Source of the DNA: Euglena gracilis
Lineage: Eukaryota; Euglenida; Euglenophyceae; Euglenales
Length of the DNA stretch: 64,000 nucleotides
Assembly: GCA_039621445.1 (NCBI GenBank)
Contig: CP154957.1
Location: forward strand, 45,070,309 to 45,134,308
Reading direction: 5' to 3'
In this document: piece by piece, positions 46,101 through 57,900 of the stretch
Layout of the letters: each line of letters opens with the position of its first letter
Numbering within the stretch: the stretch's first letter is position 1
Notes under the pieces: generated by a model
Seen by the model: the letters and a program-made list of their open reading frames with translations, nothing else
The model's database searches: none
What the model was told of the DNA's origin: nothing
Made by a program: the position numbers and the translations under genes

Positions 46101-47306
46101 CCCCCGCAGCCAGCAATGGAGGACGTGTGCCGGGACAACATTGCGCGAGAGCTCAGTGACCCCAAAGGGCGGGAGCCCCACCCGGTGTGCGGCGACTGGT
46201 GCGGGGGCTGCCTGCCCGGCCAGAAGCGGGCGCGGTGGACCAGCCAGTACCAGGTCCTGGGCCCTGCTCCGACGTGCCCTAGTCCGGCCGAAGCCATCTT
46301 GTTGCTTTTGAACTGTGATCAATGGAGTTGATCCACTGTGGCGCTGAGAAATGGCCTCAGTGTTTTGGTTCGCACAGAAGCAGTGCAACATTATTATGGT
46401 GTTTGTTTGGTTGGTTGGTTGATTGGTTGATTCAGACGCTCCTCCCGGTGCTCAACGATATGTGATGGTGCTCTCAGCCTAGACCGGGGAATTCGAAGGC
46501 GGTGCCGTATGGAATTCACATCCAAAGCATATGGGCACGCCTCGTCCCAGCTGGCACCGGAACAGGACATTGCGGTATTTGCAGCGGAAGTCCGCCTGGG
46601 ACGATGACTCCGAGGACGAGCAGGAGCTGTATGCCCCGCCCTTACCTCTGCTCCTGGTCGCACATGTCCTCTCCCCCCCCCCCAGCATTCTGGCTGCATC
46701 CCTCGTTGCAGGACGTGGAAGCGGCGGCGGTCTTCGTTGCGGCAGTGGCGTCGCCAACAGCATTCGAGGTGTGCTGCAGTGAGCTTGTGGTATTCCCGAG
46801 CAGTCATCGTTCCTTAATTTTCTTCTTGTTTCCTGGCTGGCGGTCAAGGCTGGTTATTTAGCACAGACTGGGATGAACCAGGTGTACCTGGCAACCCCAC
46901 CCGTGGTGACGTGTGAGTGGGTGATGCATATTTCACATTCAAAACAATATCCAACCGCGCACCACACCACTGTTTCGCATCAAGGGCAGAGTGGGTGAAG
47001 GTTCTTCTCCAGCTCGGCACCTCAATCCTCCCCAGGCCCCAAATCAATTTTTCCGAATGCCAACTATTTTTTATCCCATGGGCGGCCAATCTCGGGTTTT
47101 GTCACATAAAGTTTAAGGCACTGGGAATGGCCAAGCGATGCTGCCATCCGTGCAGGTACCTCGATGATTACGAAGAGGACGACCTGCCCTACTACTGGCT
47201 GATCGCCTATGGCGCTATCGCAGCTGCCCTGTTTCACCTTTACAAACACTACCGGCAGAATGGCCTTCGCACCCGCAGCCGAAACAAGCTCCTCCCGATG
47301 GTTTAG
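43122..47306 (+). CDS. GT34-like glycosyltransferase with signal peptide and C-terminal membrane helix
   Basis: Resembles family GT34 (galactosyl/xylosyl-type transferases of the Golgi). Exons: 43122-43349, 43736-43837, 44176-44304, 44665-44710, 45143-45396, 45536-45600, 45675-45870, 46110-46253, 46436-46461, 46551-46628, 46862-46912, 47156-47306 (489 residues). A hydrophobic N-terminus (CLLLLLLLLAAAPP) is followed by AIVSWAIGQSETL, YAHLHGYAF, PASWAKLYLVKRYL, the DxD motif in VVVWLDSDTLVMN, LLVSADW, FNMGVAVFRRSAW and GDWLVHNTW. After the catalytic domain come a Cys-rich part (VCGDWCGGCLPGQK), an acidic stretch (DDDSEDEQE) and a membrane helix YYWLIAYGAIAAALFHLY before a basic tail. GT34 enzymes are normally type II proteins without a C-terminal helix, so this layout is odd. 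The small intron 45601-45674 is uncertain, but some frame change there is required. Donor, acceptor or sugar specificity cannot be told. Confidence 0.8.
43350..43735 (+). other. Nonconventional intron (gene D)
   Basis: Begins ACCCAGGGTGGC and ends GCCACCCTGCGAGC; CAGGGTGGC pairs perfectly with GCCACCCTG. Removal joins SAAATPS to GPHDIAIVSWAIGQ in frame. The GT inside this pairing is a poor donor because no AG gives the frame. Confidence 0.88.
43838..44175 (+). other. Nonconventional intron (gene D)
   Basis: Begins GGCCAGCCCCCCCCC and ends GGGGGGTCTGTGGGC; CAG and CTG lie at +4 and -8, and the following C run faces a G run. Intron and exon both begin GGC. Removal gives RRYAHLHGYAFHNGS, typical of GT34. 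No GT-AG pair works. Confidence 0.9.
44305..44664 (+). other. Nonconventional intron splitting the DxD motif region (gene D)
   Basis: Begins GGCCAGGGC and ends GCCCTGGGCAG; CAGGGC pairs with GCCCTG. Removal joins YAVVVWL to DSDTLVMN, restoring the catalytic-site block. Confidence 0.9.
44711..45142 (+). other. Nonconventional intron (gene D)
   Basis: Begins GGGCAGGGC and ends GCCCTGGCAGC. Removal joins MRLHVERW to VAEMGERSLLVSADW across a split Trp codon. Pairing CAGGGC:GCCCTG is the same as in the preceding intron. Confidence 0.87.
45601..45674 (+). other. Tentative short nonconventional intron (gene D)
   Basis: Begins CAACAG and ends CTGGTCCC, 74 bp. A removal of length 3n+2 is needed between GDWLVHNTW and DREDCDRLFVDYF, and this one fits motif and phase. 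A sequencing indel is the alternative. Confidence 0.4.
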
Positions 47307-47332
47307 GGTCCTGGCCGGGGATTATTTTTATA

Positions 47333-47665
47333 GCACCGGGGGGGGGGGTGCTTATTTTGCCAAAATATGGGTAAGAACCAGGGGGTGGTGCTTAGACAAG
47401 GGGGAAAAATTTGACTGCAAAAAAAATCCGGCGCTTCGCGCCGAAAACGAAAAATTCCCCTTATTTTGGAGGTTCACTGTTGAACTCACACATATTTGGA
47501 CGCAGAAATCAACAATGGCTCACCAAATCAGGTTTCAGAGCTTGCAGAAATTTCGAAATTTTTGAGAAATTTCCCTTAAAAATGCACACAAAATAAACCT
47601 CCTCGTGACAATAACCTTTAAAAAGATGGGTAAGTACCGGGGGGGGGTGCTTAGACAAGAGGGGG
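47333..47665 (-). mobile_element. MITE family M1, copy 2 (inverted)
   Basis: Reverse-complement copy of the element at 39121-39466. It has GGTGCTTAGACAAG at its right end, poly-G, CAAAATATGGGTAAGAACC, a GGCGCTTCGCGCC palindrome and AAAAAGATGGGTAAG. It starts within about 30 bp of the gene-D stop codon. Confidence 0.78.
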
Positions 47666-47721
47666 AAGGAGGTACCAAGGTGAAAGACACGTTCCAGGGA
47701 GGGGCAAAATATGCACCGTGC

Positions 47722-47846
47722 AGTTTTTGCAGTTTTTTGCAGTTTTCACATTTTGGGGTTTTTGCAGTTTTTTGCAGTTTTTTGCAGTTTTTTGCAACTT
47801 TTTTTCTGAAAAAACTGCACACGTGCAGTTTTTTGCAGTTTTTTTT
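47722..47846 (+). repeat. Decamer array TTTTTTGCAG, array 1
   Basis: About nine imperfect units of GTTTTTTGCA. A second array of the same unit lies at 48891-48955. Runs of tandem TTTTTTGCAG look like repeated 3' splice-site sequences, but no exon follows. Confidence 0.85.
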
Positions 47847-48890
47847 TTGATTTCAGTTTTGAGGAAACCCGAGGTGCTCATTTTTTGGTGCTCTGCGCCT
47901 TGTTACGCTGGATTATATTGTTTGAAGGGTGTTTCTCAAGAAAAAGTCTCTCTCAAAAAATCTCTTCATGAGTTGTGTTGTCTACAGTAATCCCACCAGT
48001 TGTCTTGCCCCCAACTGTTTTGCCAACTGCCTTGCCTCTCGACACAACAGAAATTGTTGCAGCCACCATTCCAAAAAACAGATTGTTTCGGTGACAACGC
48101 CACAATTTATCCCCAACCAAAATCGCTCCATCTCCAACTTGTGCATGTGGTGACAGATATCACGATGCTTATTTTGGCAATTGTCATTTGCACACTCCTG
48201 AGCAGATTCAACTAATTATTTTGGGATTCGGGGACTAAATCCAAAACTGTTTTTTTTTGTGCAAATTTTGGTTGAAGTTGGATTTTGCGAGATTCGTGGA
48301 GACGCAAAGGAGCACGAGCTCCTGTAGAAGATTGGGCCTTGTCCCAAGCATTTTGGCCAAATATCACACAAGCCAAATGCTTCAAAGAAGTCATTCTTAT
48401 TTGCAAGAAATTCCCAGACCATTTGGCAATCCCCTAAAGACAGCATTCAAATTTTGTGATGGTTGTTGTGTTTTTTTTTTAGTTTTGTAGATTTTTTGCA
48501 TCGTGACATGGGTGAAGTTCACCAGGTGATGGACCGAAAGTTCCAAAACTGAACATCTCATGCAAGAATTAAAAGCATAGAAACTTTCTGCATATGGGTA
48601 TGTGCATTTTTTCCATATTTAGCTGTTTGGCACCTCCGTGGGCATGGCCGTCACAAGCTTTGGTGCAGGAAAACCAGTGTGAACCAGCATCCAAACCAAA
48701 CACATGACTTGTGTTTCAGTGCATGAAAACCCATGTGCAGTGTACCTTGATTGATTGCTTTCATTTTTATTGTCATCAGCTCCAAAGCTGTGCAAAAGTT
48801 AGGTGAATTGGGGCGTTCTCATGTGATTACAAATCATGTTGTTTTGCATATGCACACCATTTCAGCTTGTTTATTGTTATTTTTTGTTGA

Positions 48891-48955
48891 TGTGCAGTTT
48901 TTTGCAGTTTTTTGCAGTTTTTTGCAGTTTTTTGCAGTTTTTTGCAGTGCAGTTT
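48891..48955 (+). repeat. Decamer array TTTTTTGCAG, array 2
   Basis: Six nearly perfect units of GTTTTTTGCA, ending in GCAGTGCAG. Same unit as the array 1.1 kb upstream, suggesting recent expansion or transfer. Confidence 0.88.
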
Positions 48956-49268
48956 TTGACCTGCCCATGTGCAGTTTTTGCCCCCCCCCCTGCACGTTCC
49001 TACAACTAATAATGTAGAAAACATACGTAATAAAATTAATAAGGACAGGTCAACAGGTTCAGAGGGTGGGCAATTTCCTGGGCGGGTCAGAGGGAAGAAG
49101 TTTTCGACACTCCATGACAAAGTCAAATTCGGAGAAGAATTTTTTTCCCACAAGTTTGTGACCAGAAGCCAGAATAAAATATTCGTATTTTTCAACCCCA
49201 GAAATTGCCTCTATTAAACAATAGAAATGAAAATTTGCAAAGCTTTCTTAGGACACAGGTCAGCGGAT

Positions 49269-49376
49269 CAGGGGCTTTCTTAAGCCGGAGGGTACCCTAC
49301 CTCCCGGAGGGGAGTCCAGCCAGCCAGCAGCTCAAATCCAGCCAGCAGCCCAAATTCGGGCTGGGAGCCCCCCCCC
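49269..49376 (+). mobile_element. Truncated intergenic copy of the M5 intron element
   Basis: Starts CAGGGGCTTTCTTAAGCC and runs nearly identical for about 110 bp to the start of the nonconventional dynein intron 12314-12755, through GGAGGGTACC, the repeated CAGCCAGCAGC units and TTCGGGCTGGGAGCCC. The right half and its inverted end are missing. It is not inside any gene I can recognise. Confidence 0.88.
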
Positions 49377-49950
49377 AAATGTTATTTCAAAATAGTTGAA
49401 GGCATTTTTAAACGTTTTTTTCAACCTCAATTCTATTTCCTGAGAGTGGCCCAAAGCCAGATCAATAAACGGGGTTGAAGAAAAAATCGAAGATCCCATT
49501 TTCCCAGTTTGGGCTGACAGGTGAGGGTCCAAGAATGTCAGTAGTCGGCTTGTTTTTTGCAGATATTTTTTCTGCAATTTCTTTTTTGCTCGTTCGGATA
49601 ATATTCTGTCAAAAGGATTTTTTAAAGGTGTTTTACGGCATTTTAAGGCACTTTAAAGAATTCTGGTACAGAAATTTGCCGTTTTTTATGGGCTCTTAAA
49701 GTTGAAGGCGCGCCAACAAATACTGCCTGGTCCTGGCCCTCTTGGTTTGCCGCACTGCTGGCAAAGCGCCAGCGAAAAAAAAAAACGCAGCGACACCTCG
49801 TCTCTCTTCCGCCCACTGCTCCGGCCAGCTATTTCCATCCTCATACCACACGACCACAGCCACAACCTCTATCCCCACCACTGCATTCATCTTTATGCCC
49901 TGGGCACTCTGACCATCATGGCCCTAAACGGATCCACTGTTATTGCACCT

Positions 49951-50313
49951 CCCCCCTTTGTTGTCTCAGCACCCCCCCCCCCGGATCTTACCCATCTTTT
50001 AAAGGTCGTCTTCTCGGGGGAGGCTAATTTTGTATGTGATGTTAGAGAAATTTTTCGAAAATTTAAGAACTTTAGATACCACTGAAGCCTAATATGGTGA
50101 GATATTGTTGTTGTTTTTGCATCCAAATGGATGCTTGTAACTTCAACAGTGGACGTCAAAGGCCAAAGGTGAATTTTTCTTCGGCGCGACGCAGTCAAAT
50201 TTTTGCAGTCAAATCTTCCTCCTAAGCACCCCCTCCCGGTTCTTACCCATATTTTGGCAACTGAGCAACCCCCCCAGTTCTTACTATGTTTTCCAGTGCT
50301 TGGACAAGGGGGA
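49951..50313 (+). mobile_element. MITE family M1, copy 3
   Basis: Same order as 39121-39466: TTGTCTCAGCACC, poly-C, TTACCCATCTTTT, TCTTCTCGGGGGAGGCTA, GTGAGATATTGTTG, poly-C, GGTTCTTACCC, then the right end GTGCTTGGACAAG. Diverged at both termini. Confidence 0.78.
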
Positions 50314-51237
50314 GGAGGTGATCATTTTTCCTCGGCATCTCCGCCCCCCCCCCCCCACCCGATAGACACCTCCCCGGCCAATTTTCAGCAGACGTTCAAA
50401 AATGTCCAGAAATTGACCCCCCACAAGAAGTAAGACCCCCAATAGCCCCACAAAAACCGTTCAAAAGGTGAACCTTACCCTATTTTTTATGCATTTTTTT
50501 CTCGAAAAAATCAAAATATGAAAATTCCTGCATTTTACATAAATTAATAAATAACCCAAGAAGTACCAGAATGGGGCAAGAGTTTTCGGCCCAGGCCTTC
50601 GGTCACCTGGCCAAATTATTATTATTCTTCATACTTCAAATTATTATTTGGGTTTTTTGTTTAATTTTTTTTAATGAAATTCAGAAACAAGAAGAAGAAG
50701 AAGAAGAAGAGCTCCAGCAGACAACTTCGACCATTTTTTTTGGGTTTCAGTGTCAATTTTTGTATTTCTTTGCCAAGATATAAAAAAAATACAACTAACA
50801 AAAGTAACCACCATTTCCCTGAAATAAAGAATTTCCCCCTTTTTTTCGAAATGAAAATGTTTTCATCGTAATTTTTCTCATAATCTCTCTGTCATTTTTA
50901 TTCGCACTGTTAATTCACATTTCATGTTTGTGTGTGTGTGTGTGTGTGTGTAATTTGACTTCCCTGAGATTGGATTACTCCAAAGGGCATATTGTCATTC
51001 CGTTTTATCAATATAAATACTCTCAGGACTGGGCATTCCATTCAGCAACTCCCTTTGTTGGAAGAATGGCTGCAGAAATGCATTTTGTGATCTGAACCCA
51101 GCCTTTTTTTGTTGAATTTTGGCGGTGGTTCAGCTGATAAGATTCAGTTAATTAACAATTATTACCATATATCATCAAAATATCTGTTTCTTTGTCCACC
51201 CTACAAGCGCTGGTTTAATACCTGATGTTTGTAACCC

Positions 51238-51592
51238 AGCCCCCAAAGAGTAGCCCCTCCTGAATAATAGTCCCCCCCCTCCAAATTATGGCCCCCTCCC
51301 CCTGGATTTTACACAAAAATCCGAATAATAGCACCCGGTACTCTGAGTTCGAATGTTGTAACTTTTTTTACCACCTGCCAGCATACAAAAAAGTTTCTAA
51401 TTTTTGCTGAAACATTTTATTTTTTTTTGCACAAAACGACCAGTCATCTTGACAGGAGGGTTCTAAAAAATATAATCTTGGTAATTTTGGGGAAATGGCC
51501 ATTTTTGAGGGCATTTCTACAGGGGCCCATTTTCCCGACGCAATAATCCAAATAATAGCCCCCCGAAAAAGTTCGGGGGGTTACAACTAATG
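51238..51592. mobile_element. Possible inverted-repeat element (GAATAATAG-poly-C)
   Basis: Left end has tandem poly-C units separated by AATAATAG or AATTATGG. Right end has CCAAATAATAGCCCCCC and an inverted GGGGGGTTAC. Resembles family M2 (61451-61866) in plan but not clearly in sequence. Ends not resolved. Confidence 0.45.
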
Positions 51593-51849
51593 CATGGGGT
51601 TCAATCCAAGGGGCTTGCATTCTTTTGTTTAATTGCAATTGAATGTGGGGTCATCATAGTGGGATGCGAACAGATTGTTTTTGCCTGCAGGTTTTTACTC
51701 TTGGTCCATGCCGCTCTCCATCGCTACCAGGTGGCCCCCTTCCTCTCCTCTAGTTCATTTGACACCATACAAGAAATTACGTGACTGCAAATCTGACCGC
51801 CGTGGGGGGGGGTGGTGGTTTGATTGCCAGCGAAGCAGGATTTCGCTGA

Positions 51850-54800
51850 ATGCGGGATGCTTCATTTCATGAACAACAACCCGACCATGTCGCCTGCCAC
51901 CTCTGCAGGGCCCTGCGACCGCTCGTCGGCGCGGTGCGCTCAACGACCGCGCTGTCGTTCCGCGGTGAACCGCTGCGGGCCCCCCAGCGCCAGTGGTTCC
52001 GCCCCGGTCCCCCGCGGTGGGACGAGCCCGAGAAGCCCCTGCCGTTTGGCGGGCGGGACCCCGTCCGAGACCGTCGCTTCTCATTCCCCACCCCATCTCT
52101 TTGGTTATGGTCGTTCGGTTTCTGACCATCTTTTTTGTATTTTTTTCTGTGTCTCTGTCTCCCTCTCTTTGTCTTTGCTTTCCCCTCTCGAAAACAGAGA
52201 ACCCACCGAAGTGTCTACATCCATTTCCCGCTCCATCCCCACCTCGTTGACCAACGCATTCCCCAGCCACCCCGGCCCGAGAGGGTCGGGCAAGGGAGGG
52301 AGGGACGGCCCGCCCCCAAGAGCATCGTGGACGAGTGCGACCTCGTCCTGAAGCTGAACCCCAAGGAGCCCACGGTGCTGATCAACAAGGCCATCGCCCA
52401 GCACAGGCATCCCCCCTGGCCCCTGGTTGCGTGCCGGCCCGGGCAGGCCGCTCTTGGTGGTTTGGTCTGTTTTATTTCAGCCTTGCGGCGCAATGATGAG
52501 GTCCTGTCAGCGCAGGCGGCCCTCCCCCTGGCCCTGTCAGAATAGCCCCGCCCGGATGGCCCCACGGCGCAATTCAGTGCACTCCCAGTCCAGCGCCGCA
52601 GTTCAGTGCAGGGCCTGCACCGCTCTCCCCCCCCCCTACCCACCCCCCACCTCACAGCTTGGGCCACTGGCCGGAGGCGCTGGCGACGGCCACCTTCGCG
52701 CAGGAGGTCGCCCCGGAGGATGCGCAGGTCACGCTGTACCTGCTGCGGGCGGAGTGCCTGTACCAGACCGGCAAGGCCCAGGAGGCGCTGGAGGAGGCGG
52801 ACCGCGCTGTCGAAAAGGGTCTGCCGGCTGGAGAGGACAGCCGGTGCCGGTGAGGCTGGTTGGTCATGGTCTGGCTGGAACTGGGGCTGGGTAGGTACTG
52901 CCCATTTTGTGTAATTCCTTCATTGTCACTAAACCGAGGTGTTCTGACCCCTAACCTTGGTTTTTGATGGTCAGAACAGTGGTGGTGTTGGTGGTGGTGG
53001 GCAGGGGAAGGCGGGAGTTCGCCTCCCGCTTCGCGGAGCATGCCCCAGCCCCCCCCCTGCCACGCCAACCTTCCTGTCTCGCCCCAGGGGCCACCAACTC
53101 CGGCATCCATGGACTCCGGGCGCAGTGCCTGTACGCCCTGGGGAAGGATGAGGAGGCGCTGCAGGCGGCGGAGGTAGCGTGCCAGGAGCAGCCCAAGAAC
53201 GGGCAGCTGCATTTCCTCCGGGGCTGTCTGCTGCATGCGCAAGGTAGCTGGCCCACTTTGTTTGCATCTGTTACGAGTGCACACACATGTGTGCACACAC
53301 CCACATCGTTCACGTCCTGACGTGGCGAGGGGGTGCCACAGCGAGAACCCTGCAACGGCAGCCAGCTTGGCCAGGAAATGGAGGAGGGGGTCCACTGATG
53401 CACACCGACAATGGGATGCGTCCCCGCATGGCAAAACCTTGTGTCAGGCCACGTCTCTGCAATCGATGATTTGGCACATTCGCATGAAGGGTGTGAGCCA
53501 ATTCGCGGGTGGCTGGCAGATGGGGAGGGCAGGTTGGCAAGGGCCTCCTGTGCTCGCTGCGTGGCCCCTGGCATGGGTTTGGGTCCCCGCAGGCACGCTG
53601 CAGGACGCCCTGGGGGCCCTGAACCGGGCCAGCCGATATGCGCCGGACGATGCGGCCATCCACCTCGAGCGAGCCCGCGTGCTGCGAGAGGTGCGTGTCG
53701 AGGCCCGTGTGCTATTTGTCCCTCTCCGTGTGTTGGGTCGATATGGTGGTTTCGGATGTGAGTCATCTGGGCTGCGTCGGCTGCCTTATCCTGTGGACAG
53801 AGTGGTTGAGGTGGTTTGGCTTCATTTTCCATGATGTGCTGTACGATGGCAGGCAAGACAATGTTTTTCAATCTCAGAGGGGGGGATTTCCTCTATTTTT
53901 GGTTCTCGGCGTTGGAGCCCCCCCAGGGCGGGGGGGGTTGGTGAAATTCGGCCTGGTGCGGGTCCTAAGAAAGCTCTTGTGGCATGTTCCGTACTGCACA
54001 GCCTTTTTATGCACTTGATCTTTGTGGGAAGTCTCTCAGCACAGTGAGAACTGCAAAATACAAATGGCCGAATCAGCAAGAAGAGGCGACCCTACAATGT
54101 GTCGGCCCCCGGGGTGGGCTTTGGGAATCGGATGGGCCCCAAGGACCCTCCCCCCCCCGGCCCCGCAGATGGCCGACCGCGAGGCCGCAAAGTCGGCGCT
54201 GCAGAAGGCGCTCGCCCTCAACCCGTCCTCCCCTTTCGCCCACAACATGATGGGCATCCTGCTGAGCGAGGAGGGCCTCCTGGAGGACGCCCTTCGCAGC
54301 TGGGACTCCGCCCTCGCCCTCGAGCCGAACGACGCCTCCTTCATCGGCAACAAAGGTCCACCACCGTCACGCGTCAGTGGGCCAGAGCGCCATACGCGTG
54401 CATATTTTTCATCCATCCATTCATTGATGTGATTATTCATATGTTTGTGGTTGCAGTGTATAATGCGCATAAGTATGTTAGTCGGTGCGTGGGGGTAAAT
54501 GTTGGTTGCTTGGGTGCTTTTGTGTGGGGGTGGGGGAGCAGGCACACGTGGGTTGTGTGGGCGTGAGGGGGTGTGGTGACGTGGGTCGGTTGGACGGGGA
54601 CCAATATGCATTTGCCGGCACTCCCCCCCTGCCTCAGGGAAGTGCCTGCACCGGATGCACCGCCACCAGGAGGCGGTGGAGGTGTTCCGCCGGGCGCTGG
54701 AGGCGGGAGGCGGCACCGGGGATGGCATCCACGCCTCGATGGGGGAGTGCCTGACGTACCTCGGGGCGTTCCGTGAGGCCCTGCTGGTGCGACCTGCGTG

Positions 54801-54885
54801 CATATACCCCTGCTGGGCCGTGCGGGGGTTAGTGGCGCCTTGGCCTCCGCAAACATGTTTGTGTGAGTGCGTGCACACGCGTCTG

Positions 54886-54928
<43 letters not shown>

Positions 54929-57900
54929 ATGTGTGTGAACGTTGTGTGTACTGAGGTGTGTGTGTGTGTGTCGGGTTGGCCAATCTACCTGTCCTCCGCC
55001 CGACACGCCTCCCCTGTCCCCCGCAGTCGCTGGAGGAGGGCATCCGGCAGCAGCCGGAGGACGGCATGGCCCACGCGCTGTCGGCGTTCGCCCACCGCGC
55101 GCTGGGCAACGGAGAGGCCGCCCTGCAGGTGGCGCTGCTTTCCAATCCGTCCTGATTTTTTTTGTTTTGAATTTGTTTCCTCATCTCCCCCCCCAATTCT
55201 GTCCCCTTCCGTTCTGTTGTGCAAAGTCGGGCCAAAATTTGTTTTGTGTGTATGGTCAACGTACCCTTGCGCATTTTTTCTAAGTCCCCGCCCCAACCGA
55301 AATTTGTGGATGAACTTAACCAAGGCATGGGTTGTGTAACGTCTTTTTAAGGTTTGTCTAAGGTCGTCTATGATGCTGCCCAGATGGAAGGTTCGGTCTT
55401 TCGCGATGAGGGTGCTCTAAAATTGGACTTGTTCTTTGTGGTCGGCATTGCATTTTTCCCTAATTCACACTTAGGCGGCCAGATTCGCACTTAAGCTTTT
55501 TTATGTTGATTTGCGCATTTGCGCAAATTTGTAATTTTTTGATTCTTTTTTGATTTGGCTGTATGACCCCGGGGGGTTTGAAAACACGTTGACAAGAGAG
55601 TGCAAAAATGAGCGAAATTCTGATTTTTGCGGTATGACCACCAGGACTTTGGCAAAAAAAATGGTGTTTTTAGGGGTCCGAAAATGGATTTTGTACGTAA
55701 AACCCCCGGGACCTTCCCCCCCTGGAAGCGAAAAAAACGCAAAAAAAAAAGGGCAAAGGAATGGGACCTTTACTGCCTCTTCTTACTACCTGCTTCTTTC
55801 GGCTGTGTCCCCAGGTGTGCCCGAGCTGCCGGCGGTTTGCATCCTGGGTTTTTGCCGGACTGCTTTGGTGTGGTGTTTTTGGCGTGTTTGTTAAAGTGCG
55901 GGGAGGAAGTGCCGGGGGGTGTGGGTGTGGTGTGACCAAGCTGGCAGGAAGGATGCAAGGTAAGGATGGTAAGTGTGGGTGAAGGGAACAGGTGTCTCAC
56001 ACCCGGCTTAGACCCGGGATCCGCACAACCAGTTGTGTGGCAAAGAACCCAGCAGAAGAAGCCCAACATTAGAAGGACAACATATTGTGTTTATTTGCGG
56101 AAATGCGCGCACCAACATGTTTATGTTTATTTGCGCATTTGTGCAAATAAACATAAACATGTCCTTCAAGGATTGGGCTTTAGTACCAATGAACGGACGC
56201 TGTTGATAAACGGCGTGACAAAGGAGCTGTAAGTGCGCAGACCAACGGGCCGTCGAGTTGGTGGGTTTGTCACACTGTTTGTCGACAGCGTCAGCTTATG
56301 GGCGCAAATGCGCACACAAACAAAATTACTTTTATGCGCGCATTTGCGCAAATGAAAAAACAAACATGTTCGTTGTTTGTGCGGGCAAATGCGCAAATAA
56401 ACACAAACAAGAAGGGTGTGACGGAAACACAATTGTCAAACACCAGCAGCAGATGAAAGGTGTCGAACATTCACAGGTCGTTTGCACGTCATCAATTCAT
56501 TAGATGCCAAAACAACAGGCCGTTTGGGCCAGGGAACAGCAGTGCAAATGTACACATGCAAGACAGGCAAATTTTGGCCAGTGAGATGCCGTGTTCCAGT
56601 GAACATTACACACTACCTCTCACCACAAATTTCATCACCACATAATTGTGGTGCAAATCAATGGTTGGCATGTGGAGTTGCGTTCGCCAGCCGTCACAGA
56701 CGAGGGGATGGTATCGCACAACTGATGTGTGTTGGTGCGCACATTTGCGCAAATAAACAACTTTGTTTGTGTGTGTTAAGGCTCTCTGAAACACATCATT
56801 TTGAAGCGGTGTATTAAATGTTTGTGCGCGCATTTGCGCAAATGCGCGCACAAACGTAATTGTGTTTATTTGCGCAAATGCGCGCACCTACACGCCCATC
56901 ACGTTTTAAAACCTCGTAGGGTCATTGTCCTCATTGGTGTGTTTTAACATAGAAAGTAAAAATACATGTTGGTGTGCGCATTTGCGCAAATAAACACAAA
57001 CATGTTGGTGCGCGCATTTGCGCAAATGCGCGCACCAAAAATTTGTTTATGCGCGCATTTGCGCCCACCAACATGTATTTTTAATTTCAATGTTCTGTGT
57101 TATATTTGCGCAAAACCGCCCACAAACACAATTGTTTTTATTTGCGCAAATCCGCCCACAAACACAAATCAGTTGCGTGACGGCTGGCTGACGTAGTCTG
57201 TGGTGTGTGATCTAATGAGGCTCCGTGTGTTCTTACCGGTGACAGTTGTATCCCAGTCAGTTCAGCCAGCACGTCAGCACCATTTCCAAGTGTCGTAACA
57301 AGGTGTGCCTCTCTCCTGTTTGATGTAGAAGAGCACCAATCTCACCATCAGCCGCTTTATTCACGTCACTTGGTAACATGCATCTCTCTAAGGTTTTGCG
57401 AACCCCCCCGGGGGGGGGGGGCGGCTGCAGCCAGCCCCGATTTGGGCCCAGCCCAGCCGCAGCAGCACCCCCCAGGGGGGGGGGGTGCTGCTAGCCCAGC
57501 TAGCCAGCCCCTTTTTTGGGGTCCAGCCAAAATTTTTCGGCGCAAAGCGCCGAAATTTTTTGAAAACCTGTGTTCAAAAGTGGCCAAAAATGGGGTTTGG
57601 GGGGCGTTTGGGGCATTTTGGGGGGGTTTCAGATGCATCATTTTTTCAAAACTGTGTTCTGCAGGTCATTTTTGGGCATTTTTCCGATTTCAGTCCAGCT
57701 CGCCCCGGTTCGGGTCCAGCCGGGGCCCAGCCCCCCCCCCCCCCCCCGGGGGGGGCGGGCTAGCGAGCCCAAATTTCTAGCCAGCCCAAATTTCTAGCCC
57801 TAGCCCAGCACCCCCCGGGGTCCTTAAAGAGATGTATGCTTGGTAAGCAGCATTTACACCAAACTACTGGGAGTTAATCCCCTCCAACAGAGGGGTGGAA

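Larger units (their letters stand above)
47307..51849. other. Intergenic region between gene D and the TPR gene
   Basis: No exon supported. Holds MITE copies (47333-47665 and 49951-50313), two arrays of a TTTTTTGCAG-type decamer (47722-47846 and 48891-48955), a truncated copy of the dynein M5 intron element (49269-49376) and a poly-C/poly-G element at 51238-51592. The rest is AT-rich. Confidence 0.65.

Noticed and set aside
56090-57190. CRISPR-like array of GCGCAAATGCGC units
   Set aside because: Units are palindromic, irregularly spaced and in both orientations inside a TIR element of a eukaryotic intron.
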